DNA from: Linyphia triangularis
Lineage: Eukaryota; Arthropoda; Arachnida; Araneae; Linyphiidae
Direction: 5' to 3'
Length of the DNA stretch: 64,000 nucleotides
NCBI GenBank assembly: GCA_963978545.1
Contig: OZ021730.1
Coordinates: 3,822,201 to 3,886,200 of the forward strand
Shown here piece after piece: positions 21,940 to 33,600 of this stretch. Each line of letters starts with the position of its first letter. The stretch's first letter is position 1. A program made the translations under genes and the position numbers. The notes below the pieces were generated by a model that saw only the letters and a program-made list of their open reading frames with translations, was not told the origin of the DNA and did no database searches.

Positions 21940-22250
21940 AGTTTAAAAGTTCTACTAAGGTATTCAAGTGAATACCTTCTTATACCAACATTAAAGAAAA
22001 GTATTTTATGGTTTTATTTTGTAAAACCTATAAAAATCTTCAAATCTTTAGTTATTTATAAAGTTTCGCAAGATTTCTGGAGAAAAAAAAACGCTTCGCA
22101 TTTTTAGGTTTTTTTCAAGTTTTCAGATAATACCATATATTTTGATACTTAAATTTAAAAAAAAATGATTTTTGTGGTTTTATTTTAAAAAAAACTTGAA
22201 AACCTAGTCTTTCCATTGCCTTAGGCTGGCCATGTTGGAAGCACAGACAA

Positions 22251-22610
22251 CTAACAAGCTGCGTTCGCTTCAGCCCCTAATTTCCGGATTCGCCCCCATA
22301 CAATAATTCGTTAAAAGGGAAGTGCTCCTGACTCGTCTTAGAATTGGCCACACTCGTTTTACCCATGTGCACCTTCTGCTGGCAGATGGTACCCCCACAT
22401 CCAATTCCTGTGGTGTTGCTTTTAAACTTGTCCATATTTTATCCGACTGTCCAACTTTTAATTTCATACGAATACATCTTTTTAACACTAGCTCACCCAC
22501 CATTATCTACACTTTTAAATTCACCTCCTCATCATAATCTTCTTAAGTTTTTATTAGATATTGGGTTTTATCATCTTATCAAAAGATTTTCAGTTTTGGT
22601 TGGTTGGTTG
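22251..22610 (+). pseudogene. LINE remnant: C-terminal tail of ORF2
   Basis: The frame reads VLLTRLRIGHTRFTHVHLL, then a degraded knuckle with NSCGVAF and VHILSDCPTFN. This is the region following RNase H in jockey-type LINEs. A stop lies upstream in frame (near 22310) and a frameshift is likely further down (DIGFYHLI). It is a 5'-truncated remnant. Confidence 0.75.
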
Positions 22611-23029
22611 AACTTCCGACTGGGAGTGGAAAGGAAGTTTGTGAACTAGCACCTGCCTCCGCGTACATATGTGAGAGAACCAACTCTCTGGAACAAAGTG
22701 AAGTAAAACAAAAGAACAAATAAAAAAAGGGGGGGGATATCAAATCATTTCGGTGCAGAAGGAATTTTGTGAAGTAGCCATTCCAATGCTTTTTGTTTTA
22801 AATCTTTTAACTGGTTGATGACTCCTAGATAATTTTCGGTTCAGTTTATTCTAGTGTTGCCCTTGCGCCAGATCAGCCCCGATAACGTCATCAGTGAGTA
22901 ATATTTATAGCCAACCTGGTTCACTTTTAGAAAATGGAAGAATTTTTCGCCAGAGAATAAATCTTGTCTACACTCTTCCTCATTAAATATTAAAGAGTAT
23001 ATTGGGTTATCATTTAAAAAGGAATGTTC

Positions 23030-23205
23030 ATTATTTGACAAGTTATGTCACATTTGGCAATCTGACTTAATTAAATTCATTCAAAGTCGATTGACCAATG
23101 GATTCTTGATGTACTAACAGTTGTCAACATTCCATAAAAAAAAATCAGAATGATGTTCGATGGGGTACCTGAACTTGCAGTCGCCTCTCGGACAATGAGC
23201 GAAAA
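23030..23205 (-). mobile_element. arm of fold-back family R1, decayed
   Basis: Minus-strand match to the R1 arm, ending GCAGTCGCCTCTCGGAC. Only one arm is visible. Confidence 0.6.
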
Positions 23206-23993
23206 ATAATGTCGGGGGGTGGCGGTAAGCTTCTCCCAAAGCTCATGTTTATCATAGCCAGCCGCACCGTACTTTCGTTGTAATCAATGTACACATAAAC
23301 GTAAGCGCAGCCGCTCTCTGAGCAAAGCAGAGCGGAGTGGATCAGAGCCAGCTCCAATGCTGCCAACATCCACTGTAACATGAGCCCGCTCTCCTCATAA
23401 TGGACGTTAACTACACGTACAAAGCTGGGAACGTTCTCGGCGGATTATTTTACCCATTCTACTCTGCTCGTAGTGGACGCTTAGCTTTTCTCATCGCTTG
23501 TCATCGTACCCAAGGCCTATGCCTGCAACGCCTTAATATTTGGACTTAAAGCAGGACATTATTTTGAGCATCTAGCATCTTTGTTTCCACAAATTATGCT
23601 AATCACATTTCAAATTTGATTAAATTGTATGCGGTAAATTATTTTATCAGCCAATCAGAAACGCAATTATACTTTCCACGAGCAACAATTGACTATGATA
23701 AATTCATGCAATAACCCATACGTTTTTCTGCAAAGCCTAACTTTGATTAGAGTTCCATCATGATATACATGTCAGAATGTAATTACAATACATCTTTAAA
23801 AACAAATTCGAATTTTCACATCCCATCTTAGTCAATCATTATGTACATTTTATTTTTCAGCTAACTTAGCAATCAATAGTGACGTTGCTTTCTAAACTTC
23901 ATTTTATTATCCTATAGTACAAGTCACAAACAAAACACAATACAATTTTAAAACAAAACAATAATTTCTTAAAAGTTCATACATTTATTGAGA
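23206..23993. other. no gene recognised
   Basis: Somewhat GC-richer at 23210-23540, then AT-rich. No domain-bearing frame, tRNA or repeat end was identified. Confidence 0.45.
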
Positions 23994-24001
23994 AAGTATT
24001 G

Positions 24002-24248
24002 GGTCTATTCCTAGTTGACGTTAAAATATCGCCAAGCCGATTTGGCGCGGTTTTGTAGGCGATACAGTTCTAAATTTGGCAACCCCTTTTTTTTATTGAC
24101 GCGCTTTGGCTTTAACCTTCCTATACCACAAATCATGGAGCTGGTTCGTTTCTCAATTTTTCATATTGTTCCGAATTGGCGACATTCTGGCTTTGTCGCC
24201 AACTTTTCAAAAGTGCGCCAACCCATAAACGTGAACTAGGAATTTACC
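24002..24248. mobile_element. GG-ended MITE, family G, copy 1 (247 bp)
   Basis: Ends GGTCTATTCCTAGTTGACGT and ACGTGAACTAGGAATTTACC are imperfect inverted repeats, flanked by an exact 8-bp duplication, AAGTATTG (23994-24001 and 24249-24256). Two further copies lie in DCP1 intron 2, each with its own 8-bp duplication. An 8-bp target and GG termini fit Merlin better than hAT, whose ends are usually CA. This copy sits 160 bp before the start of zinc-finger gene A. Confidence 0.85.
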
Positions 24249-24408
24249 AAGTATTGTATTGTAATTAACTACGCCAAATATCTATGTTCAAGAAAATACA
24301 TCTAAAAAGTAATTGAACGTTTCTAACTAACCTTCATTCAACGGATGATAAATTTGGTCACCTAATAAAAAGGTTCCAGATTCGACCGAAAATCAAGAGG
24401 AAAACGAA

Positions 24409-25500
24409 ATGTTTGTACTTAAGCATTGTCCGAATGTAAACCTAGTCTTCGCTGAAGAAATATCAAATGTATGTAAAGAGTGCAATCAAACATTTTCTCA
24501 TCCAGGAACTCTTCAAAAGCACCTGCTAGTGCACACAAAGCCGTACGTGTGTGAAGTGTGTAGTAAAACATTTCCTCATAAATATGTTCTACAAAAACAC
24601 CTCCTGATACACATTGGTGAAAAGCCACATGCGTGTAAAGTTTGCAGCAAACAATTTACACAAAAGGTACATCTCAATTCTCACCTTCTTATCCACACTG
24701 GAGAAAAGCCATACGCATGTAATGTATGCAATAAACAGTTTACTCAAAAAGGACATCTCAATTCTCACCTTTATATCCACACTGGTGAAAAGCCACATGT
24801 GTGCTTATTTTGCAACAAGCGATTCTCCGATAGGAGTAGTTTCAAGAAACACCTTCTGATTCACACAGGAGAAAAGCTACATGTTTGTGATATGTGTAAC
24901 AAGTCATTTGCTCTTAAGAGCGACCTTCAACGCCACCTCTTTATACACACTGGAGAAAAGCCACACGCATGTGAAGTGTGCAATAAGGCATTTTCTCTTA
25001 AGTATTTGCTTAGAAAGCACACCATGATACACACTGGTGAAAAGCCTCACACATGTGATGTGTGTAAAGAACAGTTCAACCTCAAAACGCACCTCAATTC
25101 TCACCTCCTTACCCACACTGGTGAAAAGCCACCGACGTGCGAAGTGTGCAACAAACAATTTTCGGATAAGGGTTGTCTCAAGAAACACATTCTAATTCAC
25201 ACTGGAGAAAAACCACACGCATGTGAAGTGTGCAATAAGGCATTTTCTCGTAAACACGTCCTCCAAAAACACCTCCTTACCCACACTGGGGAAAAGCCAC
25301 ATTCTTGTGAAGTGTGTCACAAACAGTTTACTCAAAAAGCGAATCTCATTTCTCATCTCCTTATCCACACTGGTGACAAGCTACACGTGTGCGAGGTGTG
25401 CAATAAAAGATTCGCTCGTAAGCAGGGTCTTGAAAAACACTTTATAACGCACACTGGTGGACTTGTAAATAGTGCAATAGTGAAGACTGAATCTCACTGA
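24409..25500 (+). CDS. C2H2 zinc-finger protein A, 12 fingers
   Basis: 363 residues from ATG to TGA without introns. After about 22 N-terminal residues come twelve consecutive C2H2 fingers of the form CxxC-x12-HxxxH, joined mostly by TGEKPH linkers; the first linker is short (HTKPYVC). All zinc ligands are present. Such arrays bind DNA in the nucleus, usually as transcription factors, but the target cannot be predicted here. No KRAB, BTB or ZAD domain is in the exon. Bases just before the ATG (CCAGATTCGA) are also conserved before genes B and C, which suggests either a shared 5' UTR or a splice acceptor (CAG) with upstream exons. The first AATAAA downstream lies inside a MITE at 25836. Confidence 0.9.
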   Translation: MFVLKHCPNVNLVFAEEISNVCKECNQTFSHPGTLQKHLLVHTKPYVCEVCSKTFPHKYVLQKHLLIHIGEKPHACKVCSKQFTQKVHLNSHLLIHTGEKPYACNVCNKQFTQKGHLNSHLYIHTGEKPHVCLFCNKRFSDRSSFKKHLLIHTGEKLHVCDMCNKSFALKSDLQRHLFIHTGEKPHACEVCNKAFSLKYLLRKHTMIHTGEKPHTCDVCKEQFNLKTHLNSHLLTHTGEKPPTCEVCNKQFSDKGCLKKHILIHTGEKPHACEVCNKAFSRKHVLQKHLLTHTGEKPHSCEVCHKQFTQKANLISHLLIHTGDKLHVCEVCNKRFARKQGLEKHFITHTGGLVNSAIVKTESH

Positions 25501-25520
25501 CGAATCAACATTGCTCTTAA

Positions 25521-25972
25521 CACGTTGAATGCCACAATGTTAAAAAAGAACGTGTCTGTGTGCCACATTTTTTTATTCTTGATTTGCTTTTAAAATAATT
25601 TTAACTTGTAGAAATTTTGAAAAAAAAATTCTAAGACTTTTGGGCGTTAGTTGTATATAACTCACAGAGCATCAAGTCTACTGTAACTAAATGTTTTATT
25701 TTTTTTAAATAATACGGTATTTCACATGAAAATTTTTCTCGGTTCCAAAACATAAAAAAAATTACCCTTTGAAGAAAAATCCAGGCCATGTTCAGTTTTT
25801 TGTCTCTGAGGCCATATAAAATGTGCCTACAATAGAATAAAATGATATTTGTGAAGTATAGACAACTCGCAGAACAAAATCAAAGGAGTGTGAAAGGAGT
25901 TATATTTTACTCACGAAACCTCTTGGACACAAAAGGTATGAGTTGAATGCAACTCATATGGCAGTCAAAGTG
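25521..25972. mobile_element. piggyBac-type MITE, 452 bp
   Basis: Ends CACGTTGAATGCCA and TGGCAGTCAAAGTG are flanked by TTAA (25517-25520 and 25973-25976). It starts about 20 bp after the stop codon of zinc-finger gene A and contains AATAAA at 25836-25841. Confidence 0.82.
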
Positions 25973-26611
25973 TTAATAGATGCAATTGAATCCCATTAAC
26001 TCAGCATTTGATCTTGTGGCAAAAAAAATAAAAAAATACTACCTTAAAACATGGAAAAAGTCACTTTTACTCTGGAAAAAAAAAATCCTACTTTTTGGTG
26101 CTATTTGTTTTACCCTAACTCAAGAAATGGAAGTTTCAGAATTATTTGATAACATAAACTTGCAGAAAGTTATTCTTCAAGAAAAAAAGATTTTTTTCGA
26201 GTTATTAGAAAAATTTATGAAATCGGGGTTTGACTATATTTATGGGGCTAAAAATAATTAACTCTGCGATGGAAAACTCGGGGAATTATTTTTTCTGAAA
26301 ATGAGTATGAACCCTGTTTAATTAATTACAAACTTGCTTGTAAAAACTCTTTCAGTAAGATAATAAAAAAAAAAACGCTAGTTATATTGCCTTTAAATTC
26401 CTTTAATGAATTTTATTACTGATGTTATGCCTGTTATAAAATGTCATATGCTTTTAAGCTATAAAATTTTATAACATATATAACATCAGTAGAATGTTAA
26501 AATTGTGGCTTCCAGCAAAAATTGTGGCTGAAAATATAAAGCATTAGGTTTATGGGATAGACTTAATTAAAAAGGAAGTCCTAGTAATAGTCATTCTTTT
26601 ATACTCGCTAT

Positions 26612-27263
26612 TAGTCCGAGAGGCGACTGCAATTTTTGGACCCCATCGAACATCATTCTGAATTTTTTATAGAAATTGGAGAAAAGTGAGTAGATAAGGA
26701 ATCCACTGGTCTGCCGTGGCAAAAATGGCCGAAACTGATCAATAATCGAGTTGAACTAAAATCCGATTGCCAAATATGTCATAACTTGCCAAAAATAGAA
26801 CAAATTTTTTCGTCTGGCAACCCACTGCATTTTGATTTTCAATGAGAAAAAGCGCAAACGATTTCTGATCTCTGGCTCGGAAAACTTATATCTTTTAAAA
26901 GTAAGCCAAATTGGCGACATCAGTTAAGTCATAAGTAACGTAATATTTTTTGCCAACTTGGCTCCCTTTTAATAGATGTAAGTAGACCGTCGCCAGATAT
27001 CTGAATGGTCTGCAACCTTCTTAATTGAAAATTAAGGAGTGAGGGTTACCAAATAAAAAAAAAAGCTCATTATCTGGCAAGTTATGGCGCATTTGGCAAT
27101 TGGATTTATTTCAACATATTAAAAGTCGATTTTAGACCTGTTTCGGCCATTTTCGCCCCGGCAGACCAGTGGATTCGTAATCTACTCACTTTTCTCTAAT
27201 TTCTATAAAAAATTCAGAATGATGTTCGATGGGGTCCAAAAATTACAGTCGCCTCTCAGTCTA
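26612..27263. mobile_element. fold-back element, family R1, 652 bp
   Basis: Arms of about 200 bp start TAGTCCGAGAGGCGACTGC and end CAGTCGCCTCTCAGTCTA. It interrupts a sequence whose uninserted form (ACTCGCTATGTCACAATC) is seen near 9838, giving a TAT duplication. The loop is inverted relative to the copy at 8237-8890. Confidence 0.8.
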
Positions 27264-27610
27264 TATGTTACAATCTTCTACCCAAGTGCATGTAGAATCT
27301 ACTTTGTATAAAATCTTGAAATTTGGTGAATAGGTACGAAAATTATCACTTAGTGAAATGACATAAATTAAAAACTCGAAAATAGCGTCGATTATATATT
27401 TTTTTTATTTTTGAAAACCTGACGTCAATGCATATGTCGTGGTTCCACCTGGTTTTGTCTGTTGCTATTTTCATTTATAATAGATAGACATTAAATGAAA
27501 ACAATTTATGTCATTTCACTATATAAGGATTTTTGGTATCGACTTGCCAAATTTTAAGGTTTTATAGAAAATAATTTCTAAATGCACTGTGCTAGAAGAT
27601 TGTAATATAT
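27264..27610. repeat. hairpin element with a 167-bp MITE at its centre
   Basis: Arms 27264-27352 and 27520-27610 are inverted copies (ACAATCTTCTACCCAAGTGC versus GCACTGTGCTAGAAGATTGT) and are related to the outer arms of the 9.7-16.1-kb palindrome. At the centre, 27353-27519 is a MITE with ends GTGAAATGACATAAATT, flanked by TA. Confidence 0.7.
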
Positions 27611-27726
27611 TTATTTTTGTTAATTTTATTATATATGGAGGATACTAATATATATCACTTATTAATTCAGTGGAAGAGATAGTACAATATCAATTAACTT
27701 TAGATAACATCAAATCAAGCTATTAA

Positions 27727-28256
27727 CCCTTTAAATCCCATGGAGTCAGCGTTGTGGGTTTCACAAAACCCCGATGACTTTCCATTCATAAAAACTGGAA
27801 ATGAACTCGCCCAACTCGTTCTCCTGTCTGCCACTCCTGGGATTGCTGTGGGGTTCACTGTCGACCATTAAAAGATCATTACTATATGTATACAGCCTGC
27901 AATAGGGGTGTGCGTTGGGTCATCTGCTTGATATGTCAGAGAATTTAGTTGGCGTCTTATCAATGAAACAAACGCCACCGCTAAGTACATGACAAGATTC
28001 GCATAAAAGAAAAGTCCCTGGCTATCTTACTCCATGTCCAAAGGATGGGGCAGTTTGACATTGAGTACTTTAAATCCATGTCTCCCCTCTACATGCCCCA
28101 CAATAGCCTATTGTTGAGGAACGTCACGCTTTAAACAACTAAGGCAGGGCAGTTCCCCTCACTTGAAAATATACGTTTACCCCTGCAACCGCCCGAAAGG
28201 CGGTTAGCTGGGAAATTCTCTACAAGGCGGTATAGGGCGGGTTGGGATTTAAAGTG
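27727..28256. mobile_element. piggyBac-type MITE, 530 bp
   Basis: Ends CCCTTTAAATCCCA and TGGGATTTAAAGTG between two TTAA sites (27723-27726 and 28257-28260). It is homologous in opposite orientation to the element at 39546-45253, through blocks such as AGTCAGCGTTGTGGGTTTCA. Confidence 0.85.
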
Positions 28257-28454
28257 TTAAATGAAGTAATTAACAGATGTCAGATACTACACATGTTGAA
28301 CCAAAATCATAATGCGTCTTACAATTTACGAGGAGTTAGAATACATAATACTAACATTGTCAGTGATGTTGGTTAGTAGAGATTTTAAGATGGGACAACA
28401 ATGTAGGGTAGTTAGTGACAATGCAAACTGGATGTTGGGTTATATCAAGACAAG

Positions 28455-29230
28455 CAGGGGCGTACTGGGACGCAATATCAGCCCGGTGATTTTAGATTAA
28501 AGCCGGCCCAAGTTTTCAATATAATCAGTAATCAAATATTTGTAGTTACAGTTAATAATAAAATAATTCAAAAAAGTGATTAATTGTAATAACCAGTGCA
28601 TTTTATTATTTAAATATTTATATTTTATAATTATTTTCAATAATTAGTTTTATTATAGTTTTCAATAATTTTAAAGTTTTATTAGTTTTAATAATTTAAC
28701 TGTTTTAATTTAACTGTTTGGATTAGTTTAATTACATCAATTTGTCTCTATTATTTAAAACTTCTCTGAATGAACTTGGTTTTTATAAACCGTTTATTGT
28801 TGGTTGCAAAAACTAAATAAAAGAAATCTAAATTGCAAAATAAAGAATGTGCAGGTTATTAGAAAATTACATTCGAAATGATAATTTATACAATTTACCG
28901 TAAAAGTTATAAAATAATTAAAAACTCATAATACTATGTAAAATAAAGAATGTCCAGGTTATTAGAAAATTACATTCGAAATGATAATTTATACAATTTA
29001 CCGTAAAAGTTATAAAATAATTAAAAACTCATAATACTATAATATATAAATCTTAGTGCGTCTATTCTCTAAATATAAAATTTAACGCATTGGACTTTTT
29101 TTTTAAAAAGTTAAGGAAAGCAAGTACTTATATTGAAAATAATAACTTTTATATCGGATCAGCCCATTTTTTACAGACACTGACCGGCCCTGTGATTGCA
29201 CCGGACAACCTTATGGCCAGTACGCCCCTG
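28455..29230. mobile_element. non-autonomous hAT element, 776 bp
   Basis: Perfect inverted ends CAGGGGCGTACTGG and CCAGTACGCCCCTG with an exact 8-bp duplication, AAGACAAG (28447-28454 and 29231-29238). It has no transposase frame. It contains a direct duplication of 103 bp. Confidence 0.9.
28837..29042. repeat. two-copy direct repeat, 103-bp period
   Basis: AAAATAAAGAATGTGCAGG at 28837 and AAAATAAAGAATGTCCAGG at 28940 start two almost identical units lying inside the hAT MITE. Confidence 0.9.
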
Positions 29231-29344
29231 AAGACAAGTGTTTCATATACAAATACTACAAATTTTAAGACCAACAACAGACTCAAAGCCCAACAGGGTT
29301 GATTGAGTAAAAATATATATATACACGTATATAGAAATAGAATT

Positions 29345-29565
29345 TGCATACAATAGTTACTGGATCATATATATAATAGTTACAGGATCATACATACAGT
29401 ATATAATAGTTACAGGATCATACATGCAATACATAATAGTTACTGGATCATACATACAATAGTTACAGGATTATACATACAATATGTAATAGTTACAGGA
29501 TCATGTATACAATAGTTACAGGATCATGTATACAATAGTTACAGGATTGTATACAATAATACAAT
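29345..29565. repeat. minisatellite of ATAGTTACAGGATCATACAT-type units
   Basis: About eight units of 24-39 bp, each with TAGTTAC(A/T)GGATCAT followed by a variable AT-rich spacer. Unit lengths are irregular. It is non-coding. Confidence 0.85.
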
Positions 29566-30286
29566 ACAAAATTGACACAGTGTTTGACAATCATACTGGA
29601 AATATGCAATACACAATTTTTAGCTGACAAATTTTATTAGATGTAGTGATATTGTATTACCATTATATAGAGGTTTGGTTAGGCCGCTTCTTGATTATAC
29701 TGTACAGTTTTGGTTGCCTTTTTTAAAGAAGAACATTGATTTGCTGGAAAAAGTTCAACACAGACAACAAAAAATAATTCATGCTAGACATCTGAGGATA
29801 GATTGAAAAAATTAAACGTGTATCCATTGCAGGAAAGAAGGGTAAGATGAGGATTTGATTCAGTTGTTTAAATTTATTACACAGGAGGGAGTTACATGGG
29901 TTTAGAATTAGTCACTGAAAATAGGACGCAAGGAAATGGGTGAAAAATGTTCAATCTCAATTTAATACGGAAGTGCTAAATATTATTTTTACAGTAGGAT
30001 AATCAATAATTGGAATGATTTGCCTGCGATTGTTGTAAATTCTGTTTTAAAAGAGTTTTAAGAAACAGATATGCACTGGGAAATCATCGATGGGCAATGA
30101 TTGAATTACATTTATGTATTTAATATGGGGGTTATTTAGTGTACTATATTTGGTTATTTTGTTATATAAGGGTATTTATTTTGGTGTATTATTGGATTCT
30201 ATAAACTTTGTCGGCTTGCATTATGTATTGAAATTTTACAGTAGTATTGTCAAACGCTGTGCAAACTTGGTAGTATATTGCATTGT

Positions 30287-30320
30287 ACTATCAATATGGT
30301 TCTGTAACCATATTGATAGT
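30287..30320. repeat. perfect 15-bp hairpin with a 4-nt loop
   Basis: The stem ACTATCAATATGGTT (30287-30301) and its exact inverse AACCATATTGATAGT (30306-30320) surround the loop CTGT. No U-run follows, and no function is implied. Confidence 0.75.
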
Positions 30321-30620
30321 GCAATATCAATATGGTTGTTGTATTCTAAATTGTGTGCGAGTTAATAATTGTGCTAATAGATTAGATAATTGTGCTAATT
30401 TAGTAAAATTAATTGTCGTAGTATATTATGTAATCTGCAATCTTATTTTTTTTGTATTTTGTATCTGTTTCTTCCATTGCAGCTCCCATACCTTTTCTTG
30501 AGTTGGTTTTATTGCTTTTTTCGCATCACTAAGTGAGACAAATTTGTCTGATTCAAAGCGAATGTTTTTTGCTGCAAAGTCATCTAGATCATTTCCATGT
30601 ATGCCAACATGGCCTGGTAT

Positions 30621-33600
30621 TCAACAAAAAGAAATCTCAACTGATCGCTGTTTGAGACTCGTCCACAACTCTACAGTATGTAATACCAAGGGATGGCTCT
30701 CAAAAGATATTTTTCTGTAAGAGCTCAATGCAACTCCTAGAGTCAATGTAGATGATATATTTTTTACTTGTGAAATTAAAAAATTTCTTGGTTGCCATAT
30801 TAATCGCATAAATTTCTGACGTAAATACAGAGCAAAAGGTACGTAGTTTATTAGCAATTGTTTGATTGTTAAAAACAGCAGCTGTGCCAACATAATCATT
30901 CGATTTTGATCCTTCTGTAAAAACTGGACAGTAGTCATTGTAACATTGTCTATGAAAATAAAAAGGCTGAGTAAAGATGTAATGTGGGGTAGATGGTTTA
31001 TGCAAATGATCAAAATCATGAACAAAATTTAAATTGGTATCACTCCAAGGTGGAGGTACGTCTCCTCTGCAAAGAACAGAAAAGTCCTTAATATCACAAA
31101 AGCTTAAAATTTCCCCTATTCTAAAAGCAAAAGTTGGAATGTAAGATTGTTTGTTAGAAAATAAAAAAAAAGGATTGATAACTTTGTCAAGCATTGGATG
31201 AGATTGATTATTTTTAATCTTGTAGAAATAATTAAGAGAGAGTCTCTGTCGTTTAGACTCCAATGAGGGTTCAAATGCTAATGATAGTAAATGATCTACT
31301 GAGGACGTCCTATCTAGTAGCAATTTTACCTCGGCCGGTGATCGGAATTCCATCCCCAGGTGAATCGCCGATGATTGGCGATTCACCGGAAACTCACCCT
31401 AAACTCATCTTTCCCTTGGCAACTAATCCATTTTGTCCCCGTGGCCGGCCATTGGCCGATGTCCGGAAACTGATCGAATTCGAGCAGAAGCCGACAAGAA
31501 TTAGTTCGAAGGCCGAGGAAAATTTTGCTCTAAAGAAATATCGAAACAATGGTCGTTATTTTGTAGAAAATATCAATTAATAAACATTAAATAATTATAA
31601 AGATGTAAGTATTGAATATTAAAAACGACAAGTTAAAATAATGCAAAACTAAAAGCCGGAGCGCGTAATTCTTACATGGTAGTATTTTCAATGACATTTT
31701 AAGAGTATAAATAAATCGAAGTTATAACACTACCAAATTCAGAATTGTCTAAATTACTTACCCTGGGATCGAACCGAGGACTGTTAACTCCGGAGTGCGT
31801 TGACATGGCCACTGGACTGTAGTTACTTGTGATTCTTGGTATAACAATTGTATTGTAGTACAAAACTCTACTATCATACAGACTTTGCAAGGAAATTGAT
31901 CGACATTTTTTTTTATATATGGGGTATTTTCGGAAAATAGCAAATCTTCCATAAATTTGGGAAAATGATATTAATTTATTTATTATAGCAAAAAAATAAT
32001 AGTGTCAAATAAATAGTGTCGCCATCTATTTTGTAAAATTTTAACTAACTGATTTTATGATATTTTTGAATTGCAATTTAAGAGTTTATTTAATAATTTT
32101 GACATTTAAAAAAATATATTTAATTTTTAAATTTAAAAAAAAACTATATCCAATTTGATTAACTTTTTGAAACATATAAACATATTTTTATTTTACTTAA
32201 AAGATGTTTAAAAAACGGACCAAAATATGTTCAGCAAATTATAATGAAAACTATTTAAAAACAAGGACTATATTTTTATTTTATATTAAAATGAAATGAG
32301 AATTTATATTTAATTTTAGAAAATTGTTCCTATATTGTTTTACTATATAAAAACTTTTATTTATGGATTTTATTGACGTATTAGGTAAGCAATATATAAT
32401 TATGTGGTTTGTATTTTCTCAAAATATATATTTACATTTAAAAATTTTCGTACACTTAGTTTTAAAATATTTTTCACTTATTGCCAAAGCGAAATGTTTA
32501 GCAAATTGTATACTTGATTTAAATTTGAAATACATTCAAGGATCGCCTCTAATTCAGTGGAATTGCAAGAAAAAGAAACATAAGTTTTTTATCGCCTGTC
32601 GATGTGGTTCCGATATCTTGCCGATCAAAAAAACGATGATCAGAAATTCTAATCGGCCCCCGATGTTGGGAAGATATCTTTTCCCGATGAGTTTAGGGTC
32701 ATCGGCAGACGAGGAAATAAGGGTGTGTTTATATATCAGTCTGGGGAATCGCCGATGACTTTGATGAATTCCGATCATTGGCCGACGAAACGCCATGCAG
32801 TGATTGCTACTAGGGTTAAAATTCAGCTTGGAGTCAAACACCAATCCAAAAAATTTAGCCTCTTTAACAAAAGGTATGGTACGGGAATCTAGTAAAACAT
32901 TTGGATCTGGATGTAGCTGTCGTCTACGACAAAAATGGACCCCTACAGTTTTCTCTGCGGAGATAACAAAGCCATTCCGCTTAGTCCAGTTAGTTATTGC
33001 AAGTTGCATTTATCTTTTAATAAAACCCATGTCTTCACCAGCACAATGAATCTGAAAATCATCAACAAACAATAAACCATCATGAACATATATGGAGGGA
33101 GTTGATGGATAATACCATTTATTTTGATGATGAATAAAATTACAATAAGGACGCTTCCTTGGGGAAGGCCTTCGTTTTGAATAAATTCATCTGAAAGTAT
33201 GCCACCAATGCTAACTTGTAATAGTCTTGTTTTTAAAAAAATCTGAAAAAATGTGGGAAGGTTGCCACGAAGACCTATCCCGTAGATATCCTTCATTATT
33301 CCATACCTCCAAGTCCTATCGTATGCCTTTTCCATATAAAAGAAAACTGAAATTAAATGCTTATTACAAACAAAAGCTTCACGGATGGAAGTTTCTAATT
33401 TTAAAATATTGTCTAAAGTACTTCTCCCATGTCGAAAGCCACTTTGAAAGGGGGAGAACCAGTTCTTTTCATCCAAAACATGGTGCAACCTCGATTGTTG
33501 GTGATAAAAAAAAAGTCTTGTAATCCAATGGACACTGGTTGATAAGCATTTATTAAATTTTTTATATCGTCAGTGTGACGTCGATAGCCATGACAGTTCC

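Larger units (their letters stand above)
28312..30070 (+). pseudogene. CR1/L2-like LINE remnant split by a hAT MITE and a minisatellite
   Basis: Before the MITE the frame reads NANWMLGYIKTS, and after it VSYTNTTNFK; joined, this is the typical 'LGFIKR...' region near the end of LINE reverse transcriptase. After a minisatellite, 29650-29790 encodes LPLYRGLVRPLLDYTVQFW and then LLEKVQHRQQKIIHAR, followed by stops. The same region occurs in the LINE tails at 35.2 and 54.4 kb. It is a non-functional fragment with frame breaks. Confidence 0.7.

Noticed and set aside
24419..25447. Overlapping frames on both strands across zinc-finger gene A, and similar ones across genes B and C
   Set aside because: They are shadows of the repetitive finger code and show no domain of their own.
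25980..26261. 93-codon AT-rich frame downstream of zinc-finger gene A
   Set aside because: Part of a dispersed repeat shared with 37870-38060, where the frame is not kept.
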